A stretch of DNA of 64,000 bases, taken from NCBI GenBank assembly GCA_964591295.1, contig CAZQAG010000005.1:12261-76260 (forward strand), given 5' to 3'. Under the pieces are notes generated by a model, which had not been told where the DNA came from, ran no database searches, and saw nothing but the letters and a program-made list of their open reading frames with translations. Positions 24,654-32,090 of the stretch are shown one piece after another (position 1 is the first letter of the stretch; every line of letters starts with the position of its first letter). Origin of the DNA: VAXT01 sp964591295 (GTDB lineage Bacteria > Actinomycetota > Thermoleophilia > Gaiellales > Gaiellaceae). A program made the translations under genes and the position numbers.

Positions 24654-24904
24654 CGGCCTGAACCGAGACGCGAGATAGCCAAACGCAATCCGTCTTGAGC
24701 GGCGGCGATGGTGTCTGCCGCCGCCCCCAAGCGGTCATCAGACTCAACCGGGGGTCCATGGCCCACCTGTGAGACGCGCGTTGTACGCGCCTTGTGCTCA
24801 AGGGCCGCAAGACGAGCAACCTCGCGGTACGTTTCCGAGAGCGTTTCGTAGAGGCTTTCAAAGCCACGCTCGCCCGCGACCAGCCAACGGTGCTGCTTCC
24901 ACAT
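24650..24904 (-). CDS. Hypothetical protein
   Basis: An 84-residue reading frame from ATG 24904 with natural composition and two helical stretches (GFESLYETLSETYREVARLAALEHKA and LGAAADTIAAAQDGLRLAISRL). The frame stays open about 75 nt further upstream without a start codon, through FWKKDVADWAFLGP, so the annotated protein may be a remnant of a longer gene. Not recognised. It lies inside the inverted-repeat-bounded insertion. Confidence 0.35.
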   Translation of the reverse strand: MWKQHRWLVAGERGFESLYETLSETYREVARLAALEHKARTTRVSQVGHGPPVESDDRLGAAADTIAAAQDGLRLAISRLGSGR

Positions 24905-25029
24905 TGGGCCAAGAAACGCCCAGTCGGCAACATCTTTCTTCCAAAACTCGCCGGGGTGATTATCTTCCCCCCGCTCGCGGCGGGATTATTTCGTCAAACC
25001 CTCCTAGCTAGGGTTCACCGGTCGGCGGT

Positions 25030-25035
25030 TACGCT
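25030..25035 (+). promoter_or_regulatory. -10-like TACGCT box of mutM
   Basis: TACGCT ends 6 nt before GTG 25042. It lies just outside the right inverted repeat, so mutM keeps its own promoter. Confidence 0.45.
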
Positions 25036-25041
25036 CCGGGG

Positions 25042-25866
25042 GTGCCCGAACTACCGGAAGTCGAGACGATCCGGGTCGGCCTCGAGCCGCATCTCGTCGG
25101 CCGGACGTTCGAGCACGTCGAGATCGCCGATGCACGCCTCACGCGACCCCACGACCCCGTGGAGACCGCCGCCGAGCTGACCGGAGAGACGGTCGCGGCC
25201 CTCGAGCGGCGCGGGAAGTATTTGGTTGTTCGGTTCGAGAGTGGTCGAGTTCTCCTGATTCACCTCCGAATGACGGGGAGCCTGCTGCTCCTCCGGGACG
25301 GAATCGCAAGCGACGATCCGTACCGAAGGGCTGTCGTCAGATTAGACAACGGGTCGGACGTCGCTTATCGCGACGTGAGGCGCTTCGGCACCTGGCTCCT
25401 GCTCGAGCCCGGCGAGCTGGAGCCATACCTCGCCTCACGAGTCGGCGCCGAGCCGCTCGGGCGCTCGCTCACGGCCAAGTCGCTCGTCGATCGACTCGCG
25501 AAGCGGAAGGCTCCGCTGAAGGCGATCGTCCTGGACCAGCGGGTCTTCGCGGGCGTCGGAAACATCTATGCGGACGAAGCGCTCTGGTGGGCGAGGCTCC
25601 ATCCGCTCCGTCCCGGCCAGGACGTAAGCCGGGAAGAGCTCGGCGCCCTCGTGAAAGCGATCCGCCGCGCGCTCCGCCTCGGGATCGCGCGCCAGGGCGC
25701 GACGCTTCGCGACTACCGAGGGGCAGACGGCGCCGAGGGCGCCATGCAAACGGAGTTCCGCGTGTACGGCCGAGCCGGCGAGCCGTGCACACGCTGCGGC
25801 CATCCGATCGAGAAGACGCGGGTCGCAGGCCGCGGCACCTGGTACTGCCCGAACTGCCAGCTCTAA
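25042..25866 (+). CDS. mutM: Formamidopyrimidine-DNA glycosylase
   Basis: Excises 8-oxoguanine and formamidopyrimidines and nicks the abasic site. The 274-residue protein begins with the mature catalytic proline (PELPEVETIR, Schiff-base residue Pro2 and Glu3). It has the conserved lysine in RRGKYL (about 57), and ends in the four-cysteine zinc finger CTRCGHPIEKTRVAGRGTWYCPNCQ. H2TH region around VGNIYADEALWWARLHP. The 3' end overlaps the convergent phosphatase gene by 4 nt. Confidence 0.96.
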   Translation: MPELPEVETIRVGLEPHLVGRTFEHVEIADARLTRPHDPVETAAELTGETVAALERRGKYLVVRFESGRVLLIHLRMTGSLLLLRDGIASDDPYRRAVVRLDNGSDVAYRDVRRFGTWLLLEPGELEPYLASRVGAEPLGRSLTAKSLVDRLAKRKAPLKAIVLDQRVFAGVGNIYADEALWWARLHPLRPGQDVSREELGALVKAIRRALRLGIARQGATLRDYRGADGAEGAMQTEFRVYGRAGEPCTRCGHPIEKTRVAGRGTWYCPNCQL

Positions 25867-26597
25867 GCTGGGGCGGCCGGCGGTCTTGCCGGCAAAGCCG
25901 AGCGGGAGACAATTGCCTGCGGCACTCCGTGCGTGAGCCACTCGGCTAGCGCTCCGCCCCCGACGGCCTTCGCTGCGCCAGAGAGCCCGATGGCCCGCAC
26001 CTCAGGAGCGTGCGCGTCGCTTGCGAGCATGTGTGCGAGACCAAGCTGGATGAGCGCTAGGCCTGCCGCCTTCGGCTTCTTCCCAAGATGTCCCTCGACA
26101 GAAGCAGCGGTGACCTGGACGAGGGCTCCTGCGTCGACGAGAGGACGAAGCTTCTCCGGGTCCCGCTGCACTTCGGGGTTGCGTTCGGGGTGGGCCAAAA
26201 CCGGTGTCGTTCCACCGCGACTGAGCATGAAGACCTGGTCTGCGAGCCCCAGGGGCCAGCCGGAGTAGGGAAACTCGAGGAGAAGGAAGTCGGGGTTCCC
26301 CGCAAGGCCGAACTTTCGTAACTCATCGTCCTCCAGCCGGAGAAGCCGATCGAGGGCGAGCTCCCCTCCAGGGCGCACTTCGAGCGCGAGCCCAGCATCG
26401 TCCAGCGCCGCGCGGAGTTCAGCAGCCCGCTCCTCCATCTCGGCCGCCGCTGTCGGGAAATCGTCCCTGACGTGAGGCGTTGCCGCGACCGTCTCGATCC
26501 CGTCCGCTAGCGCTGCCCTAGCCATGCCGAGGCTTTCGTCCACGCTTCGAGCACCGTCGTCGAGCCCCCAGAGGATGTGGGTGTGAAGATCGATCAC
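25863..26597 (-). CDS. cpsB: PHP-family protein-tyrosine phosphatase (CpsB/YwqE type)
   Basis: Metal-dependent tyrosine phosphatase of the polymerase/histidinol phosphatase fold; in capsule loci it dephosphorylates the BY-kinase. The 244-residue protein has the metal motifs in order: DLHTHILWGLDDGA (residues 3-16), ATPHVRDD, GGELALD, LAHPERNPEV and ASDAHAPEVRAIG. It is divergent from the BY-kinase gene 26859 across a 261-bp leader, which supports a kinase/phosphatase pair. GTG start. A broken copy of its C-terminal part is at 50555-50958. Confidence 0.9.
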   Translation of the reverse strand: MIDLHTHILWGLDDGARSVDESLGMARAALADGIETVAATPHVRDDFPTAAAEMEERAAELRAALDDAGLALEVRPGGELALDRLLRLEDDELRKFGLAGNPDFLLLEFPYSGWPLGLADQVFMLSRGGTTPVLAHPERNPEVQRDPEKLRPLVDAGALVQVTAASVEGHLGKKPKAAGLALIQLGLAHMLASDAHAPEVRAIGLSGAAKAVGGGALAEWLTHGVPQAIVSRSALPARPPAAPA

Positions 26598-26858
26598 CGA
26601 GGCACGAGGCTACTGACCCGCTAGCCGCCTTTCAGCAAGGGCTAGATTTTGCAGGAGCGAGAACCACCCTCTGTGGTCCGCTCGCGTCGCTGACTTAAGG
26701 CAAAAATCCGGAAACAGCGGTGAAATCGCCCCTCGGATAGGGGAAAAGTCACCAAATTGGGCCATCCGGCCTATTGTTGGTTCTGAAGAGACGTAGCAAG
26801 ATCGAACACACGGCCTGAAAATCATAGGCCGATGCGGCAACAAGGGGAGAGATAGGGG
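26598..26858 (+). promoter_or_regulatory. Structured leader upstream of the capsule operon
   Basis: The 261-bp divergent region contains several inverted repeats. Hairpin 26655-26683 is GAGCG/CGCTC enclosing ACCAC/GTGGT. The two-tier stem 26719-26753 is GGTGA/TCACC, a symmetric 5x5 internal loop, then CCCCT/AGGGG. CGGCCTAT at 26767-26774 can pair with ATAGGCCG at 26824-26831, excluding a local hairpin 26811-26831 (CGGCCT/AGGCCG). A GGGGAGA Shine-Dalgarno follows about 10 nt before the ATG. This looks like a regulatory RNA leader; I could not match it to a known riboswitch class. Confidence 0.45.
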
Positions 26859-28460
26859 ATGGGCCCAGAGCCTCAAGGTCAGAGCTCGTCGCTGCGCGAC
26901 TACCTGCGCGTGCTCAGGCGACGAAAGTGGCTGGTCATCCAGGCGGCCGTGCTCGTGCCGGCCGCCGCGGTCGCGCTCTCGCTTCACCAGCAAACCCTCT
27001 ACGAGGCCTCCTCGGAAGTGCTCCTCAGCCGCCAGAACCTCGCGGCGACGCTCACGAACACCCCGGACGCGACGCTCTCGCAGGACGCGGACCGGCTCGT
27101 CGAGACGCAGGCCAACCTCGCCCGCGTCCCAGCCGTTGCCGCGCGGGTGCTGAAGGCCGCGCGCGTCACCGATCGCACCGCCGAGGATTTCCTCGATTCC
27201 TCATCGGTGAAGGCAAAGACGAACGCCGACTTACTGGAGTTCACGGTCACCGATCCGAACCCCGCGCTCGCCGCCCGCCTCGCCAGCGAGTACGCAAAGC
27301 AGTTCACGATCTACAAGCGCAAGCTCGACACGGTGGCGCTCCAGCGGGCCCAAGTCGAGCTGGCGAGCCGCCTGAAGGCGCTCGAGGAAGCCGGCGACCG
27401 CCGCTCGCCCCTCTACGCGAGCCTGGTGGACAAGGAGCAGCAGCTGCGAACCCTGGAGGCGCTTCAGACCGCGAACGCCTTCGTGGTTCGCTCGGCAGGG
27501 AAGGCCCCTCAGGTACAGCCCCGCCCGCTCCGCAACGGCATCCTCGGAGTGGCGCTCGGCCTGATCCTCGGCGTGGGGCTCGCCTTCCTGTGGGAGACCC
27601 TCGACACGCGTGTGCGCTCGGCAGACGAGATCGCCGAGCGGCTCGGCCTGCCACTCCTGGCGCGCATTCCCGAGCCACCCAGGCGACTCCGGAACGAGAA
27701 CAAGCTCGTCATGCTCGCCGAGCCCGCGGGGATCCATGCCGAGGCCTTCCGGATGCTGCGCACGAACCTCGAGTTCGCGAACCTCGAGCGCGGCGCCCGC
27801 ACGATCATGGTCACGAGCGCGGTCGAGACCGAGGGCAAGTCGACGACCGTCGCCAACCTCGCGGTCGCGTTGGCCCGGGCCGGCAAGCGCGTCGCGCTCG
27901 TCGACCTCGACCTTCGGCGTCCCTTCCTCGCGCGCCTCTTCGGGCTCGATGCCAACCGGCCCGGCCTGACGGACGTCGCGCTCGGCCACGCCGAGCTAAG
28001 CGACGCGATCGCGCCGGTGGCGATCTCGAACGGCCGAGCCAGCGGCGCGACGAACGGGCAGCCGCGTGTCGAGGGCGTCCTCGAGGTCGTTCCGGCCGGC
28101 CCCGTGCCCCCCGATGCCGGCGAGTTCGTGGGGACAAAAGCCCTCGCCGACATCCTCGAGCAGCTCGCCGAGCGCGCGGAGATCATCCTCATCGATGCCC
28201 CACCGCTCCTGCATGTCGGAGACGCGATGACGCTCAGCTCGAGGATCGACGCGCTCATCGTCGTCACGCGCCTGAACGTCGTCCGGCGCCCGATGCTCGC
28301 CGAGATGCGCCGGGTGCTCCACGCCTGCCCCGCCGCGAAGCTCGGTTTCGTCCTCACCGACGCGCACCTGGAGGAGGCCTACGGCTACACGGGCTACGCC
28401 GGCTACTACCGGCACCATGCCTACGCCGAGGTCGAGCACACGGAAGAGGCAGTCAAGTGA
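26859..28460 (+). CDS. Wzz/BY-kinase polysaccharide co-polymerase
   Basis: Inner-membrane tyrosine autokinase that controls chain length and export of polysaccharide. Residues 1-240 form the Wzz-type part: TM1 at about 25-45, an extracytoplasmic helical domain and TM2 at about 228-248. The cytoplasmic kinase has Walker A in ETEGKSTT (about 326), Walker A' in VALVDLDLRRP and Walker B in IILIDAPPLL. The tail YGYTGYAGYYRHHAYAEVEH supplies the tyrosine cluster that is autophosphorylated. 533 residues, the one-polypeptide form. GTGA overlap with the next gene. Confidence 0.92.
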   Translation: MGPEPQGQSSSLRDYLRVLRRRKWLVIQAAVLVPAAAVALSLHQQTLYEASSEVLLSRQNLAATLTNTPDATLSQDADRLVETQANLARVPAVAARVLKAARVTDRTAEDFLDSSSVKAKTNADLLEFTVTDPNPALAARLASEYAKQFTIYKRKLDTVALQRAQVELASRLKALEEAGDRRSPLYASLVDKEQQLRTLEALQTANAFVVRSAGKAPQVQPRPLRNGILGVALGLILGVGLAFLWETLDTRVRSADEIAERLGLPLLARIPEPPRRLRNENKLVMLAEPAGIHAEAFRMLRTNLEFANLERGARTIMVTSAVETEGKSTTVANLAVALARAGKRVALVDLDLRRPFLARLFGLDANRPGLTDVALGHAELSDAIAPVAISNGRASGATNGQPRVEGVLEVVPAGPVPPDAGEFVGTKALADILEQLAERAEIILIDAPPLLHVGDAMTLSSRIDALIVVTRLNVVRRPMLAEMRRVLHACPAAKLGFVLTDAHLEEAYGYTGYAGYYRHHAYAEVEHTEEAVK

Positions 28461-29131
28461 GACGGACGCGGATCCTCGTCGCCGACTCGCTCTCGATCTT
28501 CCGCTCGGGCGTGAAGACGCTTCTGAACGGCAACAGCGACTTCGAGATCGTCGAGGCTTCCGATCTCGCGGGCGTGTTGCGGTCGGTTGGCGAAGCGTGC
28601 CCGGACATCGCGCTCATCGACCTCGACCTTCTGCCGAACGGCGGAATCGAGGCCGTCGCGCAGATCTCCGAGCGCTGCGCCTGCCAGACGATCGTCTGGA
28701 GCTGCGAGCCGAGCCGCGAGACGGTCCTGGACGCCATTCGCGCTGGCGCCAGCGGCTACCTCGAGAAGACGATCTCGGCCGCGGGTCTCGTGCGGGCGCT
28801 GCGTGGGATCGAGCACGGCGAGGCTCCGCTCTCCCGCGACCTGGCGACGCAGATGATCAAGGCGTTGCACGGCCGCGAGAAGCGCCGCGATGCCTTCGAC
28901 CGCGCCGCGGTCCTCTCGGCCCGCGAGCGGGAGGTGCTCGATCTCGTCGCGCGCGGAGCGCGGAACCGGGAGGTCGCCCAGACGCTCTTCATCTCCGAGT
29001 TCACCGTGAAGCGGCACATGCAGAACATCCTGAAGAAGCTCGAGCTCCCGTCGCGACAGGCTGCAGCGGCTTTCTATGACGCGGCGTTCGGTTCCGAGGG
29101 CGTCGTGACACCGATCGGGCGAACGGCATGA
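28457..29131 (+). CDS. LuxR-family response regulator
   Basis: A 224-residue NarL/FixJ-type regulator. The receiver domain (about 1-120) has the acidic pocket RILVADS and the phospho-acceptor Asp in ALIDLDLLP. The HTH domain (about 160-215) reads LSAREREVLDLVARGARNR, then FTVKRHMQNILKKL. No histidine kinase gene is in the window. It lies inside the capsule operon, overlapping both neighbours (GTGA, ATGA), so it may feed back on this locus; the target is unknown. Confidence 0.88.
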   Translation: MRRTRILVADSLSIFRSGVKTLLNGNSDFEIVEASDLAGVLRSVGEACPDIALIDLDLLPNGGIEAVAQISERCACQTIVWSCEPSRETVLDAIRAGASGYLEKTISAAGLVRALRGIEHGEAPLSRDLATQMIKALHGREKRRDAFDRAAVLSAREREVLDLVARGARNREVAQTLFISEFTVKRHMQNILKKLELPSRQAAAAFYDAAFGSEGVVTPIGRTA

Positions 29132-29499
29132 CGGCGGCAACCCGAAGCGAGCCGCTCGTCGCGCTCGTCTGCCGCGTGCCGCTGCTCTACGAGGCGCTTA
29201 CGACGGCCCTCGACGGGATTGCGAGTGTCCGCCGGTTCCCCGCCGGGGGCGGTGATACCTCCGGGCTACTCCGCGCTCTGCGGCCCGACGCCGTCATCGT
29301 CGACAGCGAAGAGGAGGCCGACGAGGCCACAGCATTTGCGCGCGAGTCGAGCTCGACGCTCGTGCACGTTTCGCTCCGAGGGCGCACCGTCAGGACCCTC
29401 CAGGATGGCCGCTGGCAGGACGCACACGGGGACGCTTCGCCGGAGGGGATTCGCAACGCTGTTGTCGGCGGGATCTTCGGACGGGAGCACGTGGGATGA
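29128..29499 (+). CDS. Receiver-like protein lacking an output domain
   Basis: A 123-residue protein with a receiver-like alpha/beta pattern: LVALVCRVPLLYEALTTAL, then PDAVIVDSEEEADEATAF, then TLVHVSLRGRTVR. The acidic pocket at the N-terminus is missing (CRVP where DD/DS is usual), though VIVDSE could hold the Asp position. The C-terminal part ends in GIRNAVVGGIFGREHVG. It is coupled by ATGA to the response regulator before and to the sugar transferase after. Possibly a degenerate response regulator or an adaptor for the BY-kinase. Confidence 0.55.
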   Translation: MTAATRSEPLVALVCRVPLLYEALTTALDGIASVRRFPAGGGDTSGLLRALRPDAVIVDSEEEADEATAFARESSSTLVHVSLRGRTVRTLQDGRWQDAHGDASPEGIRNAVVGGIFGREHVG

Positions 29500-31013
29500 A
29501 CGCCACGGAGCGCGCGGCACTCCAGCAAGCGGCAGGCCACGAGCGGAAGCTCGAGATGGTGGACCGACCACCGACCTCGAACGTACGACGCCGGGGCTGG
29601 CTCGTCCGGCGCACGCTGCTGCTCGCAGATGTCGTCGGGCTCACCACAGCATTTCTTATCGCTGAGCTGGCCTTCGGTCCCGGCGGCGGGCTCGGAAACG
29701 AATTCACCCTCCTTGGCGAGTCGCTGCTCTTCCTCCTGACGCTGCCGGTCTGGGTTGTCGTCGCCAAGCTGTACGGGCTGTACGAGCGCGACGAGGAACG
29801 CACCGACCACTCGACGGTCGACGACTTCACCGGCGTCTTCCACATGCTGACCGTCGGCACGTGGCTTCTCCTGGCCGGCGCCTGGCTGACGAATATCGTG
29901 GAGCCGGACATGCGCAAGCTCCTGCTCTTCTGGGGCCTTGCGATCGGGCTCGTTGCCCTCGGCCGCGCGCTCGCCCGGGCTTTCTGCCGGCGACGGATCG
30001 CCTACCTCCAGAACACCGTCATCGTCGGGGCGGGAGACATCGGCCAGCTCGTGGCGCGAAAGCTTCTTCGGCACCCCGAATACGGCATTCATGTCGTGGG
30101 TTTTGTCGACGCTGCTCCGAAGGAGCTGCGCGCGGATCTCGGGCACGTGGCGATCCTCGGCACGCCCACTGAACTGCCCGCCATCATCGAGCTCTTCGAC
30201 GTCGCGCGGGTGATCGTCGCCTTCTCGAACGACGCTCACGAGGAGAGCCTCGAGCTCGTGCGATCGCTGAAGCGGCTCGATCTTCAGATCGACATCGTGC
30301 CGCGCCTGTTCGAGGTTGTCGGCCCGAGCGTCGGGATCCACCAGGTCGAAGGACTGCCTCTCGTCGGCCTTCCTCCGGCCAGGCTTCCCCGCTCGTCGCG
30401 GTTGATCAAGCGCGGCGTCGACGTCATCGGGGCGGTCGCCGGCCTTCTCCTGGCGGCGCCGTTCTTCGCCTACGCCGCCTGGCGGATCAAGCGGGAATCG
30501 CCGGGCCCCGTGTTCTTCAGGCAAGTGCGACTTGGCCTGAACATGCAGGAGTTCACAGCGCTGAAGTTCAGGACGATGCGCATCGATACAGACGACGGTC
30601 CTCACCGAGCGCTGATCCAGAGGATCATGGATCGAAACGCGTCTACAGGTGGACAGGGCCTCTACAAGCTCGACCCCGGCGACGCCGTGACGCCGTTCGG
30701 GCGCTGGCTCCGCAAGACCAGTCTCGACGAGCTTCCGCAGCTGATCAACGTGCTGCGCGGTGAGATGTCGCTGGTCGGGCCGCGGCCCTGCATTCCCTAC
30801 GAAGTCGAACACTTCGACCCCCACCACTATGAGCGCTTCCTCGTTCCGGCCGGGATCACCGGGCTCTGGCAGGTCACCGCGCGAGCACATTCGACGTTTC
30901 GCGAGGCGCTCGACATGGACGCCGCCTACGTGCGGAGCTGGTCGCTGAAGCTCGACCTCTGGCTCCTCCTTCGGACGCCGCTCCAGGTCCTTTCCCGCAG
31001 GAGCACGGCGTAG
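29496..31013 (+). CDS. Polyprenyl-phosphate sugar-1-phosphate transferase (WbaP/WcaJ-like)
   Basis: Initiates polysaccharide repeat-unit synthesis by moving a sugar 1-phosphate onto undecaprenyl phosphate. The 505-residue protein has four predicted N-terminal transmembrane helices (about 40-165), a Rossmann-like CoA-binding-type domain (VIVGAGDIGQLVARKLL, about 178) and a final membrane hairpin. The catalytic domain carries KRGVDVIGAV, FRQVRLG, LKFRTMRID, KTSLDELPQLINVLRGEMSLVGPRP and GITGLWQVTAR. The sugar (glucose, galactose or other) cannot be told from sequence. Confidence 0.92.
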   Translation: MNATERAALQQAAGHERKLEMVDRPPTSNVRRRGWLVRRTLLLADVVGLTTAFLIAELAFGPGGGLGNEFTLLGESLLFLLTLPVWVVVAKLYGLYERDEERTDHSTVDDFTGVFHMLTVGTWLLLAGAWLTNIVEPDMRKLLLFWGLAIGLVALGRALARAFCRRRIAYLQNTVIVGAGDIGQLVARKLLRHPEYGIHVVGFVDAAPKELRADLGHVAILGTPTELPAIIELFDVARVIVAFSNDAHEESLELVRSLKRLDLQIDIVPRLFEVVGPSVGIHQVEGLPLVGLPPARLPRSSRLIKRGVDVIGAVAGLLLAAPFFAYAAWRIKRESPGPVFFRQVRLGLNMQEFTALKFRTMRIDTDDGPHRALIQRIMDRNASTGGQGLYKLDPGDAVTPFGRWLRKTSLDELPQLINVLRGEMSLVGPRPCIPYEVEHFDPHHYERFLVPAGITGLWQVTARAHSTFREALDMDAAYVRSWSLKLDLWLLLRTPLQVLSRRSTA

Positions 31014-32090
31014 ATGGCAGGCCGAAATGGCTCGGTTGGGCGCCCTAAGCGTCTGAGAGTTGCCGTCGCAGGCCTGGGGTACTGGGGCCCGAACCTCGTC
31101 CGCAATCTTCAGGAGCTTCCGGAGGCGCAGGTCGTCTGCGTCTGTGACCTCAAGCGGGAAGCGCTCGAGCCGATCGGCCGGCGCTACCCGGCGGTTCGCC
31201 GGACGACGAGGTTCAAGGAAGTTCTGAAAGACCCTCGCATCGACGCGGTCGCGATCGCGACGCCGGTTTCCTCCCACTACGAGCTAGCGCGGCAGGCGCT
31301 CAAGGCTGGAAAGCATGTCTTCGTCGAGAAACCGCTCGCCGCCTCGTCGGAGGAAGCGGTCGAGCTGATTGAGCTTGCAGAAGAACGTGATCTCGTCCTG
31401 ATGCCGGGCCACACGTTCCTCTACAGCCCGCCGGTCAACATGATCCGGGATCTCATCGTCTCGGGCGCGCTCGGCGAGATCTATTTCATCTCGACGAGCC
31501 GCGTCAACCTGGGCCTTCATCAGCCCGACGTCAGCGTCGTCTGGGATCTCGGGCCGCACGATTTCTCGATCCTTCGTTACTGGCTCGACGAGACCCCCAC
31601 CCGCGCGTCGGCGGTGAGCAGAGGCTGTGTCGTTCCCGGCACGCCCGACGTCGCGTTCATCAACCTTGAGTTCCCGTCCGGCACCCTCGCCCACGTCGAG
31701 CTTTCCTGGCTTGCACCGAGCAAGCTCCGCCGAACGACAATCGTCGGCTCCGAGAAGATGGTCGTCTACGACGACACAAGCGCGGAGTCGGTACGGATCT
31801 TCGATTCTGGCGTTTTCCTGCCGAACCCGGATACGTTCGGCGAGTTCCAACTGAGCTACCGGACGGGCGACATCGTTTCGCCGGCAATTGCTCCATCGGA
31901 GCCACTCTCCCTCGAGTTGGCAGACTTTTGCCACGCTATGAACACGGGCGAAGAGCCACGCTCGTCGGCGCGTCTCGGGCTGGACGTCGTGCAGATAATC
32001 GAGGCAGTCGATTCTTCGCTCGCAGCCGGTGGCGCGTCGGTCGAGGCGACGACGGCATTCGTCGCATCGGACGGCCAGCCCATCCAATGA
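31014..32090 (+). CDS. Gfo/Idh/MocA-family sugar dehydrogenase
   Basis: NAD(P)-dependent oxidoreductase of 358 residues. N-terminal Rossmann domain with VAVAGLGYWGPNLVRNL (about 16), the catalytic lysine in VFVEKPLA (about 103) and the substrate-domain motif VWDLGPHDFSIL with the conserved histidine. Close relatives oxidise C3 of UDP-HexNAc or its uronic acid (WbpB/WlbA), which would supply the DegT aminotransferase and acetyltransferase encoded at 44,983-46,615. It starts directly after the sugar transferase stop. Confidence 0.85.
   Translation: MAGRNGSVGRPKRLRVAVAGLGYWGPNLVRNLQELPEAQVVCVCDLKREALEPIGRRYPAVRRTTRFKEVLKDPRIDAVAIATPVSSHYELARQALKAGKHVFVEKPLAASSEEAVELIELAEERDLVLMPGHTFLYSPPVNMIRDLIVSGALGEIYFISTSRVNLGLHQPDVSVVWDLGPHDFSILRYWLDETPTRASAVSRGCVVPGTPDVAFINLEFPSGTLAHVELSWLAPSKLRRTTIVGSEKMVVYDDTSAESVRIFDSGVFLPNPDTFGEFQLSYRTGDIVSPAIAPSEPLSLELADFCHAMNTGEEPRSSARLGLDVVQIIEAVDSSLAAGGASVEATTAFVASDGQPIQ

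Larger units (their letters stand above)
22845..25007. mobile_element. 2.16-kb insertion bounded by 13-bp inverted repeats
   Basis: CTAGGAGGGTTTG at 22845-22857 is repeated as its exact reverse complement at 24995-25007. Between deoA and mutM these repeats enclose minus-strand genes for a Fic/Doc-like toxin and a small upstream protein, a truncated DDE transposase, a second inverted fragment of the same transposase end, and one unrecognised gene. GC is lower and codon use less biased than in the flanks. Whether the repeats are true transposon ends or two terminator-like sequences is not settled; no target-site duplication is obvious. Confidence 0.5.

Noticed and set aside
26598..26858. Match to a known c-di-GMP, TPP, glycine or fluoride riboswitch
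   Set aside because: Consensus core sequences of these classes as I recall them are not present; only generic stems are visible.
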